A stretch of 64,000 bases of DNA. It comes from Collybia mongolica. Taxonomy: Eukaryota; Basidiomycota; Agaricomycetes; Agaricales; Clitocybaceae. The stretch spans positions 6,076,001 through 6,140,000 of the forward strand of contig JAAXNY010000001.1 in assembly GCA_013420905.1 (NCBI GenBank), read 5' to 3'. The notes beneath the pieces are model-generated. The model searched no databases and was not told the DNA's origin. It saw only the letters and a list, made by a program, of their open reading frames with translations. Shown piece after piece: positions 11,593-23,595 of the stretch. The position numbers and the translations under genes were made by a program. How positions within the stretch are numbered: position 1 is the stretch's first letter; every line of letters starts with the position of its first letter.

Positions 11593-13175
11593 ATGGCCTC
11601 CCTTGCCTCCCGCTCAGCGACCCAAGCTATCCGTGCTGCCTCTCGTCGTGCTCCCAGAGCACTGGCGAAGGCTGCTGTCAAGCCAGCACAGACCGCGTCC
11701 TACTCTCTGCTTGCTCGCGCTGCAGCGGCGAAATGCAGTCAGGAGTCTGCAGCTCACGTAGGTTTCGTAATGCGCTAGCAGCCTTAGTCCTTGTTTAAAA
11801 TGCTTGTATTTTTAGGGTATACGTGGGATCAAGACTCTCGACTTCGCTGGCACGAAGGAGGTTGTTTACGAAAGGAGCGACTGGCCCCTGGCCAAACTGC
11901 AGGATTACTTCAAGAATGACACGCTCGCCCTTATTGGCTATGGCTCACAAGGTCATGGCCAGGGTTTGAATGCCCGTGACAACGGTCTCAATGTTATTGT
12001 TGGTGTCCGAAAAGACGGCGAGAGCTGGAGACAAGCAATGGAGGACGGTTGGGTAAATTTCTTTACTGGGGTCGCGTTTCGCAATCTGTTCTGATGGGCT
12101 TTTATCAAGGTGCCAGGCGAGACTCTTTTCCCCATTGAGGAGGCCATCAACAAGGGGACCATCATCATGAACCTCCTCTCCGATGCTGCTCAATCACAAA
12201 CATGGCCCCAGGTCGCTCCCCTTATCACTAAGGGTAAAACCCTCTACTTCTCGCACGGTTTCTCTGTTGTGTATAAGGAGGACACTAAGGTCATCCCTCC
12301 CAAGGATGTCGATGTTATTCTTGTCGCGCCTAAGGGTTCTGGGAGAACTGTCCGAACTCTTTTCAAGGAGGGCCGTGGCATCAACTCTAGCGTTGCTGTG
12401 TTCCAGGATGTCACTGGAAAGGCTAAGGAGAAGGCCATCGCTCTCGGTGTCGGCATTGGCTCCGGCTATATGTACGACACGACTTTCGAGAAGGAAGTGT
12501 ACTCAGACCTCTACGGTGAACGTGGTGTGGTACGTTTCAATCCTTGTTTTGTGTTGGCGCGGCGCTGATAAGTTTGAATCATAGTTGATGGGTGCCATCC
12601 GTATGTTGGTTTTTTTATACGTCTGTGTCATGTTTCATACCTCCCCTTCTTCAGAGGGTCTCTTCTTGGCACAGTATCAGGTCCTCCGCAAAAATGGCCA
12701 TTCACCTTCGGAAGCCTTCAACGAGACTGTCGAGGAGGCGACACAATCGTTATATCCTCTGATTGGCCAAAAAGGGTACAATTAACTTTAATATTTATGA
12801 TTCTACATCCTCATTACCACGTTTCTCCCCCCTAGCATGGACTACATGTTCAACGCCTGCTCCACGACCGCACGCCGCGGTGCTCTTGACTGGGCCCCCG
12901 TATTCGAGAAGGCCAATATACCCATTTTCGAACAACTGTATGAGAGTGTGCGGAACGGAACAGAGACTCGTAAGTCTCTGGAGTTCAACGGACGATCGAC
13001 GTACCGTGAGGACCTCGCACGGGAGCTGGAGATCATCAACAACCAGGAGATCTGGCGGGCTGGTATGTTTCTTCGTAACCTCTGGTGTTTTTCTTGCTAA
13101 GACGGATCATGTTTTCGAACCACAGGCAAGACCGTCCGATCACTACGTCCCGACTACAAACCTGAATCCGAGTAG
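11593..13175 (+). CDS. ILV5: Ketol-acid reductoisomerase, mitochondrial
   Basis: NADPH-dependent enzyme of valine and isoleucine synthesis in mitochondria, converting acetolactate or acetohydroxybutyrate to the dihydroxy acid. Seven exons: 11593-11757, 11816-12052, 12110-12529, 12585-12600, 12655-12775, 12836-13062 and 13126-13175, giving 411 aa, the usual fungal size. The start MASLASRSATQAIRAASRRA is an Ala/Ser/Arg-rich presequence. The Rossmann motif is LALIGYGSQGHGQGLNARD. The helical C-terminal domain keeps NLLSDAAQSQ, FSHGF, VDVILVAPKGSGRTVR, MGAIQGLFLAQYQVLR and NGRSTYREDL. It ends SLRPDYKPESE. Exon 4 is only 16 nt, but MGAIQGLF requires it. The gene is intact. Confidence 0.95.
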
Positions 13176-14109
13176 ATTCACCTCGGACAAAAGTACTACT
13201 GGTACAACCTTGCTTATTAGTCACGACATTTGTATTATATACCAATTTACTTCTCTGCTTCGTGACCGCCGTCGTGGCGGGTTGTTGGGGTGGGGGTCTC
13301 ACCAAGGATGGATAAGTATCAATATTGTAGGGCGCGCACGCTATTTAGAAATTCCGGTGTTTCAGCAGATCATGTTAATTTATTTTCACTCCTCTGATCC
13401 TAGTTCAGAAACACTTCCACTATCAGCACGGAATCTTGTACTCGAAGACTCCGAAGAGCGAACACCCTCGGGAGGGAATTCTGCTCTTGAACATATTGAA
13501 TGCCGGCTAGAAATAACCTTTAGTGTTCGGATCGTGTATTCGGAGTTCGGAATACGCCTCTCACCCAACAACGAGTTTCTACAACTTCAAAATTTAATGA
13601 CTGGGACGGGATTTGGATATCCATGCGAGGCTGTGCCCAGGTCAACAATTGGAAATACACACGTCTACAAGCAGGAGACCTTACGTACCCTTCGCCGAAT
13701 TCCTGCACCGAAATTCAGGGTCTGGAGAGTCGTTATTCGCGTCCCAACAATGGTGGCAACACCTAGTGGCACCCTGGTGCGGGAAGCAACTATCGGGAAG
13801 GCTAATAGGCTGTACATAGCAAGCAACTCTGTAGCAGTGGGTACACAGACTGCGTAATTTGGAGGTCAAACCTCCATGCTAATACCGAAAGCCATTATTT
13901 CAAACCCTTCCAAACCCGTCCATAGCGCTTTGACGTACTACCCATGGTGAAACGCGGACGCCGTCATTATTCATTTATAGCACCCTTGCTGTCATAACAT
14001 CCGTGGCAACCGACGAAGATGGTTTATAAAGTTACGGCAAACAATTTTGCTGACTGGTCTCTTTTGGATTCCTCCTCACATTCGTTTTTTCCGTCCCTAC
14101 CCCCTGCCA
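13176..14109. other. Intergenic region before chitin deacetylase
   Basis: A long open frame runs out of the ILV5 exons through about 13857, but it is out of frame with ILV5 and has no recognisable composition, so I do not call it. TATAAA at 14025-14030 lies 80 nt before the chitin deacetylase start and is a plausible TATA box. Confidence 0.45.
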
Positions 14110-15444
14110 ATGCATATCTCAGTCTTCCTCCCCTTCGCGTTCGCAGCCGCTGCCGCAGCCCACCCCCTCCTAAAGCAACTTAAAGCCCAGGTCATCACGA
14201 AGTGCTTGGTACCCAACACTGCCGCTCTGACGTTTGTGAGTGATATATATATCGGGTGCTCTTTGCTCTCAGTGCCATATCGTGTTCCAGGATGATGGTC
14301 CCTACATCTATATGTGTGTTGAGCCTTAATGATCGCTTCGTCAATGCTCATTTGCGTATTAGGAGAGACGTCAGCGACAGCCTAACGGCTGCTGGCGTTA
14401 AAGGGACTTTCTTCCTCAGTGCGTTGAAATGACGCCATTCTTCCTGCTATCTTCTAACCCATATATCTTAGATGGTAACAACTGTAGGTAACGAAACCTA
14501 GCATCACAATCAGCGACCGACGTTTTCTATCCTCTGAAGACCGCTGTATCTATAATGAAGAGCAAGCGAAAGACGTCAAGTACGTCTACGATCAGGGCCA
14601 CCAGATTGCCTCGCACACCTGGGCCCACGCCCACCTCAACAACCTCACAAGGGACCGACGTAGGTAATCTCTCTTCTTTTGTGGTGAAGAAGCTAATGGG
14701 ATTCAACATCAGTCAACCAGGAGTTCGAGCGCGTTGAACGTACGAAGAATTTTTTCCCGTCACTTCTTGCTATCAGCACTGACGCATCAATGTTCTAGAG
14801 GCTTTCCAGAAGATCACTGGCGCAACGCCCGCTTTCATGCGTCCCCGTACGTCCTGCAAGCAGATCGCGTCGCTTGAGGCTTACATGACCTGCAGCATAT
14901 GGTGAATACAATGATACCGTGTTAGAGGTCGCTGGCGAGCGTGGTCAGAAAGTTGTCATCTGGGACTTTGAGTATGTCCCTACTTCTGCCTTTCCCGTAA
15001 TAACTCCTCATCCACACCACTTTTTAGTTCCCGTGACTCTGTAGGCGCCACACCCGAGGAAAGCAACAGGCTGTACGATGAACTTGCTAAATCCCATCCT
15101 ACCAATGTCCTTGCCCTCAACCACGATGTGTATAGTAATTACCCTCCTTCAGCCATCCCCGATATCTACTAATTTGATTCATTCCATAGAATCGACGGCG
15201 TCAGTTCGCACATACCTCATGATGGATCCGATGCTGACGCCTTCACAGACATATTGTCACGCCTCACGCCATCACCACGCTCAAAAAAGCTGGTTACAAA
15301 CTTGTGACCCTTGCCGAATGCGTAGGTCAGCAGCCCTATCAAAAAATCGACAAACCTTCCGCGAGAGATGTGAGTTCTAGCTTCTCGGCCCCAGCGTGTT
15401 TTCCTAATTGCCCCAATTACATACAGGCATCTTGGACCTGCTAA
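14110..15444 (+). CDS. Small secreted chitin/polysaccharide deacetylase (CE4)
   Basis: Predicted to remove acetyl groups from chitin or related N-acetylglucosamine polymers outside the cell or in the wall. Twelve exons and eleven introns of 49-59 nt give 247 aa with a consistent frame. Signal peptide: MHISVFLPFAFAAAAAAHP. The NodB motifs are all present: motif 1 TFDDGP (split by an intron after TF), motif 2 SHTWAHAHL with the two metal-binding His, motif 3 RPPYGEYN, motif 4 VIWDFDSRDS, and motif 5 in VLALNHDVY. It ends ARDASWTC, typical of small basidiomycete enzymes. There is no chitin-binding domain and no GPI signal. Two exons are only 10 and 12 nt, so automatic annotation may break the gene. 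An in-frame upstream Met at 14047 would spoil the signal peptide. Confidence 0.88.
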
Positions 15445-15934
15445 TTTTTAACAGTAATTTTGGGTACTGTATCGGGGCACTTATTCTACACAACTCACAT
15501 ATACTAATCATTGGATATCACCTCGACCTAACTGGAACTTCCACTCTTTTATGGACCATCTTAATGCTCTGCCACTCCCATACTTAACTTTGGTTTGTAT
15601 TTCGCCTGCATTTGCATGGCTTAAACTGGAAGATATACCTATGTTGCTCTTTAAGCTGGTTTTTCACGAAATTAAAGTAAGGCACAAACCAGAAGTAATT
15701 ATCTAACACAATGAAGTCACGACTTGGCTTATTTATCCAGTAGTGTGCTCATACACTATACTAGCTTGATGAGCTTCAAAAGTAGGTTCTAATTTGATAT
15801 TTTAATTTTAAACAAGATTTTGCATTCATATTGTTAAGAGAACACAGTGACTGAGTACATATATCTTCCAGACACTTTGATCCCACTATTGATACCTGAA
15901 TTTCTCGATTTCTATCCACCATATCTTGAAATCC
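15445..15934. other. AT-rich intergenic region
   Basis: No gene is seen. Base composition is clearly more AT-rich than the chitin deacetylase side, and this continues into the CHAT gene. Confidence 0.4.
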
Positions 15935-18900
15935 TCAAATTCCCATATGGATGAATGGCATCCATTGATGCAGAGGTACACCATCCTTTCTGAGTTTCTG
16001 AACTGCCAGGTGTAACCCCACAGCAGCCATCTTTATGTCAAGAATATTATTGTTTCCAAGGATTGTTTGATAAACAATTTCTGCCACTTTTGGACCATCT
16101 CTATCAGCAATGCTCCACAAGGTGCCAATAGCACCTTGAAATCCAGCAGCAATGAACCCTCCAACCATATGCATTGCCTCATTTGAAAGCTTCTCATCTC
16201 CCATAGCAGTCTCACAAGCTGATAGATAGACAAATTTAGCCTTAGGAAGATCAATATCCAGGATCTGGCCAAGTTCCAATGTTCCATCATAGAGCATCAA
16301 TCCACTCTTCAGTGGATCATCTGGAGCTTGATGACCATGGCATGCAAGATGAAGCCATGATGATGTTTGCATCTCCTTCACAACATTAGCAATAGTGGCA
16401 TCTGAGCCCTTCAACTGCTGTGCTTGGTGTCCCAAGAGCCCAGTAACTGTGTCAAGTTCATTTTCCACAGAGGGGAGTCTAGCCCATTGTTCTAGGTTAC
16501 TCTGTATCTCTACAACTCCAACTGCTGTCAGATGATCATCAACAGCCAGATTATTCTTCTTTGCATTAGCATGTATGAGAGCATTCAGTGTTGGAGTGTA
16601 TGACTGGATGAACTTGCTGTCAATAGGTGCTGCAGCATGGAGGGGGAGGTAGGTAAATGGGCCAGAGGGACACCACCACAACCTTCCATTATAAATTCCA
16701 TTCTACATGTTGGTGAGCAAGGATAATATAAATTAGTATTTGACATACCATAGCAAGCACCTGAAATATAGGCTGGACCATATGTTCCCATAACCAGGAA
16801 GTGATAGATGTGAACAAAGCTTCTGGTGAAACTTGGTTTGCTTGAGAGGGTCTTCCAAATCTCAGGTCACGAGAATGGATTGAAAGTCTTTGCAAAGCTT
16901 TATTCAAGTTTGTTAGCTGCTCTTCAGCAGCCAAGCTGGAGATATTGGGGAGTGGAAGATGGAAAGGGGGAACAGATGGTGAAAGAATGATGATTGCATC
17001 AACTCTGGCTTTGCTGTAATTCAGCATGATAACTGGCCCATTCTGGGCAGCTTGGCATAGTACTGGGTACTTTGGTGGTAGTAAAAAGTCAGAGAATTCT
17101 GCATGTGTACGAATTTCAGCAATAAGCTCTTGTCTTTCCTGAGCCAGAAGATCATAGTTGATATTTACAGAATCAATGTCTTTCTGAGAAGCTCCTTGGA
17201 ACATTGCTGAGAGATGATGTAGCCTCTTTGCTTCTGACGGAAGAGCAAATTCAAGTTTTGTGTGGTCAAGCTTAAGTTGGAAACTTTGTTTGTGTGTGGT
17301 AGACAACCCCTGTTCAAAAAACTCAACTGTAGTTTCTAGCTGACTAGCCTGGATTGCTGTAATCACTGCCTCTGAGATATATTGTGGGATGTTGAGTCTA
17401 GTAAGGGCATCATGCCTGACATCAATGGAGTTGCCTAACCAGAGAAGTGATGGAAGAATATTTAAGGCAGCAGAACAGATATGTAAAGCATCCTTTGAGC
17501 CAAACTTAGTTGCCATTTTTGTGAATTCAACAGCAACTTTCCATTGAACCTGTGGAGAGGATGTTGTGGACTTCAGTGCAGACTCAAATATTTCATATGC
17601 AATGTCTCTATGATTCACATCCTGAGTTCTTTCAAATTTGCTAACATGACATAAAGCCAGAAGGTGTTGGTATTCAGAAAGACTAGGATATCCCATTGGA
17701 GCTGCATCCACAGCTTCCTGGGCATATTTGAGTGCATGCTCCAAGGCTTGTGCATCTTGGACATGTTGAAACAAGGTATAAAAGCACCCAGCCAGGATAT
17801 GCTGTGATTCCATGTAATTTGTATGTCCTTTGGGTATTCCCTTTGCAGCTAATTGGCCATACTTCAGTGCAGCTTCAAGGTCCTCAATAGTTCCTGCCTC
17901 CTTGTATTTGTTGATATAGATTACGGCCAAGTCTTGATGATGCTTTGGAAGTGCAGTATGGGTTGAGGGTGTTTCATCCACAGCAGACTGAGCATATGAC
18001 AAGGCTGCATCTAAATTCTGCATGCCTCCAGACCTGTAGTACTGGAGATTGTAGAGCTTAGATAATCCATTTAAATGTTGGGGAAGTGCAGGATGACCTT
18101 TTGGTAAATCATCCAAAGCTGCATGATTATGTAGGATAGCAGCCTTCAAGTTCTGGATGTCACCAGTCCAGTCATACTTGCAACTGTAAGACACAGCCAA
18201 ATTATACTGACATCCAGAATATTGAGGATGGCCTTTTGGAGTTGCATCTGCTGCTGTCTGGTCACATTTTAGGGAGGCCTCTAAATCTCTGATATCCCCA
18301 GTCCTTTTGTATCTGTTATTCCGGGTAGCAGCCAGGTCTCTTAGACGATCAGCTAGCTCAGGATGATCCACTGGTGTGAGGTCCACAGATGCCTGGGCAT
18401 ATTTAAGAGACTTTTCCGACTGTTCAGTGTCTCCAGATTTAATGTATGCATCTCTGTAGGAGATACCTAGATTTTGTAGACATTCAGGAAGATCTGGGTG
18501 GCCCTCTGGTAATTCATCCACAGCTTCCTGCCCATATTTGAGAGCTGCATCTAAACTTGGTGTTTCTCCAGTTCTCCTGTATTTGCTTATCTGTATCATA
18601 GCCAAGTTCCTTTTATACAGATGAAGCTGAGGATGTCCCAGTGGAGTAGCAGCTACAGCAGCCTGCATGCATTTTATTCCTTCTTCAAGACTGGCTATAT
18701 CTCCAGTCCTCCTGTATTTATCATCATGTGCTGCAGCCAAGATGTGTTGGTACTGAGAATGTTCAGGGTGTCCCACAGGTGTTGTATCCACAGCTGCTTG
18801 AGCATACTTCAGCCCAGTATTTAGATGCTCAATTTCTCCAGTTCTCCTGTACCTGTCAATATAAGAGGCAGCTAGGATCTGATGTCGCCCAGGAAGTTCA

Positions 18901-19691
18901 GGATCTCCTTCTGGAGTTGAGTCAACAGCAGCTTCTGCATACTGTAGTGAAGCCTCTAGGTCTTGGGTTTGCCCAGTTCTTTGGTATTTCATTCCATAGA
19001 TAATAGCTAGGCTGTGCTGACGGTCAGGTAATTCAAGATCTCCTGTCAGGGTTACATCTACAGCTGCCTGCGCATATTTCAATCCAGAATTCAGGCTCAG
19101 CATGTCTCCAGTCCTTCTGTACTTGTCCTTATAAGCTAAAGCCAAGTTCCCCTGACATACAGGAAGCTGAGGTTGGCCCAGTGGTAGTCCATCTACAACA
19201 GCCTGAGCATATTTGATCGCGGACTCAAGGTCATCAAGATCTCCATATAGCTTATACTTGTCGGAGTAGTCTCGAGCTAAGCTGTTCTGATGCTTCAGCA
19301 GATCTGGGTGTCCCATGAGAGTTGCTTCTACAGCAGCAAAAGAGAATCTGAATGCAGTCTCCATATCCCGGGCGTTGCCAGTCCAGCGGTACTTGAGGCA
19401 ATACAACCCAGACAGGCCATCCAAAGATCTAGCAAGTTCAGGATCACCGGGAGAAAGAGAAACCAGATACTCGCTGCATCTTTGAATCATTTCTGCCCCG
19501 CTAATTGTTTCAACTATAAACGCCGTGTTAGATAGATTTGTTCTGTGGGTAAGAATTAATACTCGAGTAATACCTTGCGCGTTTCCTGTCATGGGCATGC
19601 ATCATCAGTGCACGGATAAAATGATTGTGAATCTGCTATCACCTTCGCCAGGATTGTGCTCCTTTTTTTCGATTTCTGCCCTGCTCGCCAT
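15935..19691 (-). CDS. TPR-CHAT domain protein (caspase-like protease)
   Basis: About 1197 aa in four exons: 19691-19643, 19585-19574, 19513-16749 and 16702-15935. The first 800 or so residues hold TPR-type repeats of about 45 aa with the recurring pattern LKYAQAAVD, then GHP, L, and KYRRTGD. A linker follows, then a C-terminal CHAT domain starting LWWCPSGPFTYLPLHAA. The CHAT catalytic pair is intact: His in LHLACHGH (about residue 1064) and Cys in YLSACETA (about 1105), with GFQGAIGTLWSI after it. CHAT domains are caspase/separase relatives; bacterial TPR-CHAT proteins cleave effectors in immunity, but the fungal substrates are mostly unknown. The start is chosen from CACCATGG at 19691; it needs a 12-nt exon and a 60-nt in-frame intron, so the first 20 residues are less certain. 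The gene is visibly AT-richer than its neighbours. Confidence 0.85.
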
Positions 19692-21178
19692 GGTGAATAC
19701 AACGGGATGGTAGTGGCGAAATGAGGATTGGGATCGATGGTCGATGTGGCAGTGCTGGTGGATGATTAGTGCACGGGCCTTCGGGTGATCCGGCCGGAGG
19801 TTGTTTGAGCGTCTTCCTACCCTTAAAGCTCTTGATATTCAACGACTCGGAAGCAGCGTTCATCTACAACCCTTATAAGCAGGAACCGATAACGACTCAC
19901 AGGATTCAAGCGTTAGAGTTCGCCTGTCATTGTTCTCGACGACTTTATCTACTGCTTGGAATGAATCGGATGGTTGTTCTCATTCTCAGTGGAGTTCATT
20001 CTCATGAAATCAAATGGTGATGTTGGGGTAATATGATAGGAAGTGGGCGACTGGATGAGGGCTAGGGTAGGAGAATGTGTAGTCGTCCCATGAAGGTGGC
20101 TATTTACTCATGTTAACTCCTGGCCTCTGCAAACCTCTAACCTGGCTTCAACCTTTGTTCGGGTTCAGATATGGACCCAATCACCCCGGAAACCCCACAT
20201 ATCGTGGCCTCAAGGAAGGTTGGATAGCTCAAATGTGTACATGCACCTTGAGGCAGGTTCACATTAGGATATTTCTGTATCACGCCAACGATTCCTCCAT
20301 GCTGAATATCACGGCCCTGGTACGCTCTTGGGTCACTATCTGCTCTCAACCTCAGTTATTTGCTTAGTTGCCTTGTTCATTCGTCGAGCCTGGCAGTCCT
20401 TTCGTACCCGCCTCTTGGAAGTCACCTCTCATATTGCGCAGTCACTACCATCTTCAGAGGCCCGTGAATGCTCGTTTCGGTTCCCCCAAAGCAGACTAGG
20501 CACACAAAGCACCATTGTAGAACTCGGATGACACTGAGTGACGGATCTGACAGTGTGTCGTTCCCGAATCGATGAGCCTATGGGTGGCGGTCCATGATGC
20601 TGTCGGAACGATATCAATTGTACGACCCTAGGTGAACACTGGTGGCCTCCTTAAGGTTACGGTGGTTACTAGTCCTTCAGCGCATAGAGACTTCACTTCT
20701 GTATCGATTCTCAGATATTGATCCTCTGCTTCCCGTGCTTCGCTAGAATGGGCTTTGTGACAAGCTTCTTGGCGATATATAGTTTGAAATCAACGTCTAT
20801 CTGGCTCCGTTGAGAAATATCTTCGGGCGAGTTGCTTCACTGACGATTTCGTCCACGGCGGGATGGTACTCTGATGCTGCATTTCTTGTTCGGAAAATGC
20901 CCAGATAATAACCGCATCATTCTGGATTCGTTGGACCACAGTTTTGGGCGGCTTACCTTGCAGGAGATTTTTGTACAAGGCGGGGAGGAGCGTGGTGGTT
21001 CTACCATCGATAATCAAAGTATTCTTGATCTGGGGGATCTTGATGCTGTTTCCCGAGATCCTCCTCTGGGCTGGCCTGTGATATATCCCTCCCCTCCTTC
21101 CAATCGTTTTCGGCGAGTTTCATGTTGGGCGTGGTTGATACGATGCGAGTACAAGATAAACGCGTCCAATAGTCAGGT
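19692..21178. other. Intergenic region, 1.5 kb
   Basis: Only short frames without family resemblance are seen. The CHAT promoter should be at the left end. The right end is the promoter of glycoprotein paralog 2. Confidence 0.45.
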
Positions 21179-21268
21179 CACATGCCGGCGCGACGCGACG
21201 CGACACATTGTACATGTGTGTGTGTTTCGGCATCGGCACATTCAAAACGTATAAATAACAGGAACATA
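21179..21268 (+). promoter_or_regulatory. Conserved promoter of glycoprotein paralog 2
   Basis: GCGACGCGACGCGACAC, then TTGTACATG, then CGTATAAATAACAGGAACA about 90 nt before the start codon. The same blocks precede paralog 1 on the other strand. Confidence 0.65.
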
Positions 21269-21349
21269 TGCTCTTCCCGCTTTCTCTCATACACCCATCT
21301 TCATACTTTTATTTCCACACCCAGTCAGTCCAAACCTTGCTCGCCCAAT

Positions 21350-23403
21350 ATGTTATATCTATTCGTGTATCTGTCGGTCTCGTCACCGGCATTCTTCTTG
21401 CAAAGTCGTGTCTTAGACACGCCCCTCGCTCCAACAATCGGAGCGCTAACCCTATGTATGTTCGATGTCTGCGCCGTGATTCCGCGACATGGGACCACGC
21501 TGTATGATTTCGTCCAAGAAATCCCCCCCATAGATTCGCTCACCAACCATGTCATGCCTCGGGCGGGATCGACGATAGTGGACGTGATGGGAGGTGATAA
21601 CGATGACGTGCGTGGTAAATGTAAAGGGCCAGAAAGGCGTCCACACGGTATGTGCTCCACCAACGTTTCCTTTCTACGCGTCTTACACCCTTCGCCTATT
21701 TTCAGCACCGCCCTTCTTCCTCGCCCAGACTCCCCATCGTCCTAACATTGAACCCTTCACTTGGGACGCGTTTCAGGTTACCGAGACCGGGCATTTGACC
21801 TCATCGTTCGCCCACCACAGATTCTCTGATGCGGTCCCTTTAAACACTACACAGAAACCCAAGCCCGCCATCGGTCTCATCGAGCTCCAGACCCAACTTA
21901 CATCGCCCAACCTCACCTTACCTCAGGGTCTTTGGTCGGACCGAGAGAAGACTATCGCTTTAATCAACTCTGGTGGCCTTGGGCGCAACGGATCTCTGTT
22001 CAACGTTATTGCCAACGACATTAAAAACCATGCCCTGTCCCACTCGCGTGCTCCTCCAGTTCACGTCACATCTACTCGCCCACCGTCCCGGACCTCATAT
22101 CTCCCCACCCTTCCGCAGTGCCTGCGGTCGGCAAAGGCCTACTACCTCTTGAATATGACCTGTCCGTACATTGTAGCCAGCAATGCCACCCGTAATCTAC
22201 CTCGGTCCTCACCTTCATCCACAATGACGGCCAATCCATCTACTGGCTCACCCCAATGTCTCCTGTCCGACAAAGCCCTTCACTTCCTCAATGACACATG
22301 TCTGACCTCCTCACACCCTCCACCAATGAAAGCCACCGTTGGCGTGCATGCGGTTCATCAGCCCTGGTGTCTGTTGGCCGATAAGGCCCTCCACCTACTT
22401 AACGGCACCTGTGTCCTCACTTCCGCGAACGAAACGCCCAAGCCTACCGTCAAGGCGGGTTCGCCTAGTTCCGGCGCAATTCCTTTCCGCCCGATATCAG
22501 TCTTTTCTCTTCCCTGCCTGGCGTCTGACAGAGTTCATGGTGGCGCCCCGAGGAACTGCGGTTCCCACGCATCGCCAAGCACCGATACGGCGCTTGATTT
22601 GGACACCCGCATCATGTCGCAAGCTGCCCGTCTCAAATCCCATGTCGCCGAAACGACACCCATCTTCTTTACCACGGTCGCCGATCCTGAGCCTCCGACC
22701 TACCATAAACGTCGCGATTTCGGTACGGGTGCGCGCGCCCGCAGCATCGCTGCCGATCCCAACCACAAACTCCCCGTACTCACCACCCCGGCCTCACAAC
22801 CGCAAGAACCCACCACGCCCTTCAACTACCCTCGTCTACATTACATTGGGGTGTTTTGCGTCACCGTTGCAATCACCCTGACCACTATATGTGTGGTAGG
22901 CTTCTTGGCGGGACAAGTTGGGCAATTACAAGGAATTGGCACAGAGGATCTCCCTGTTGTTGTCAAGGTATGTATGGTTCTATATTTATTACCCGCCCAC
23001 CATGGTTACATCCTGCCCATCTTCAAGGTTGAGGGAACGCCTGAGATCCCCGTTGTTGTCAAGGTAAATATGGTTCCCTATTCATCACACGCCCGCCGTG
23101 CTTACGATATGGCCATCTCCAAGGTCGAGGAAACGCCTGCAAAGAGGATCGCAGTTGAGGCGGCTAACTTCAATAATGTAAGTAACATACATTAGCCTCT
23201 TTTCTAGTTCTTCCATTGACACTTACGTTCTACAGGCATGTGAAGATGTTCCTGTTGCCACCACCCGAAGGAGGCCACCCGTTATCACGGAAAGACGTGT
23301 GCAGCCTGCACGTAAATGCAAGTCGCTTTCTTTATCTGAAGCAACGTTGTCCATTGGGACAGGCCGCAAGAAGGACCGCAACCTCAAGGCGAGGCGGTCT
23401 TGA
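21350..23403 (+). CDS. Secreted/membrane glycoprotein paralog 2 (unknown family)
   Basis: Inverted paralog of the gene at 1430-3980; about 605 aa. Exons: 21350-21647, 21706-22967, 23028-23063, 23124-23177 and 23236-23403. Intron 1 (58 nt) is needed to keep the frame and gives RRPHAPPFFLAQTPHRPN. It has a hydrophobic N-terminus MLYLFVYLSVSSPAFFLQS and sequon-rich Cys-loop repeats: CLRSAKAYYLLNMTC, CLLSDKALHFLNDTC, CLLADKALHLLNGTC and CLASDRVHGGAPRNC. The transmembrane segment lies around YIGVFCVTVAITLTTICVV. The cytoplasmic tail is assembled from mini-exons that repeat VExTP, and ends with a basic stretch (TTRRRPPVITERRVQPARK, then LKARRS). Introns 2 and 3 are each 60 nt, stop-free and in frame, so retention would lengthen the tail without a frameshift. 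It has one NFTLP-type module fewer than paralog 1. The function is unknown. Confidence 0.8.
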
Positions 23404-23544
23404 GTTTCCATCAACATCTTCTCGCATATATCGCTGTTTTGCTTTCGATTTTGCTCTAGACGCTTTCGCATTCATCAACCAGTGAAAATTCATCACTTCG
23501 TCTCCGGGAGCGGCAGGACTAGGGCTAACCTTAGTGATATGTGT

Positions 23545-23595
23545 GTGACGCCGAGGGGGGTTGGGGTCGCGACCTGGCCTGCACCTTTGTCCACC
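23545..23595 (+). repeat. Hairpin-capable conserved element, copy D
   Basis: It begins about 140 nt after the stop of paralog 2. CCGAGGGGGGTTGGG, loop GTCGCGA, CCTGGCCTGCACCTTTGT. GGGTTGGG pairs with CCTGGCCT over eight positions using G-U pairs; the stem differs from copy C mainly by pairing-compatible changes. Confidence 0.65.

Noticed and set aside
12763..13857. Long plus-strand open frame of 364 codons
   Set aside because: It starts inside ILV5 in a wrong frame and continues into intergenic DNA. No family motif or splice support was found, so chance is the better explanation.
21594..21745. Apparent frameshift in glycoprotein paralog 2
   Set aside because: A 58-nt GTATGT...TTTCAG intron (21648-21705) restores the frame and matches the intron position in paralog 1.
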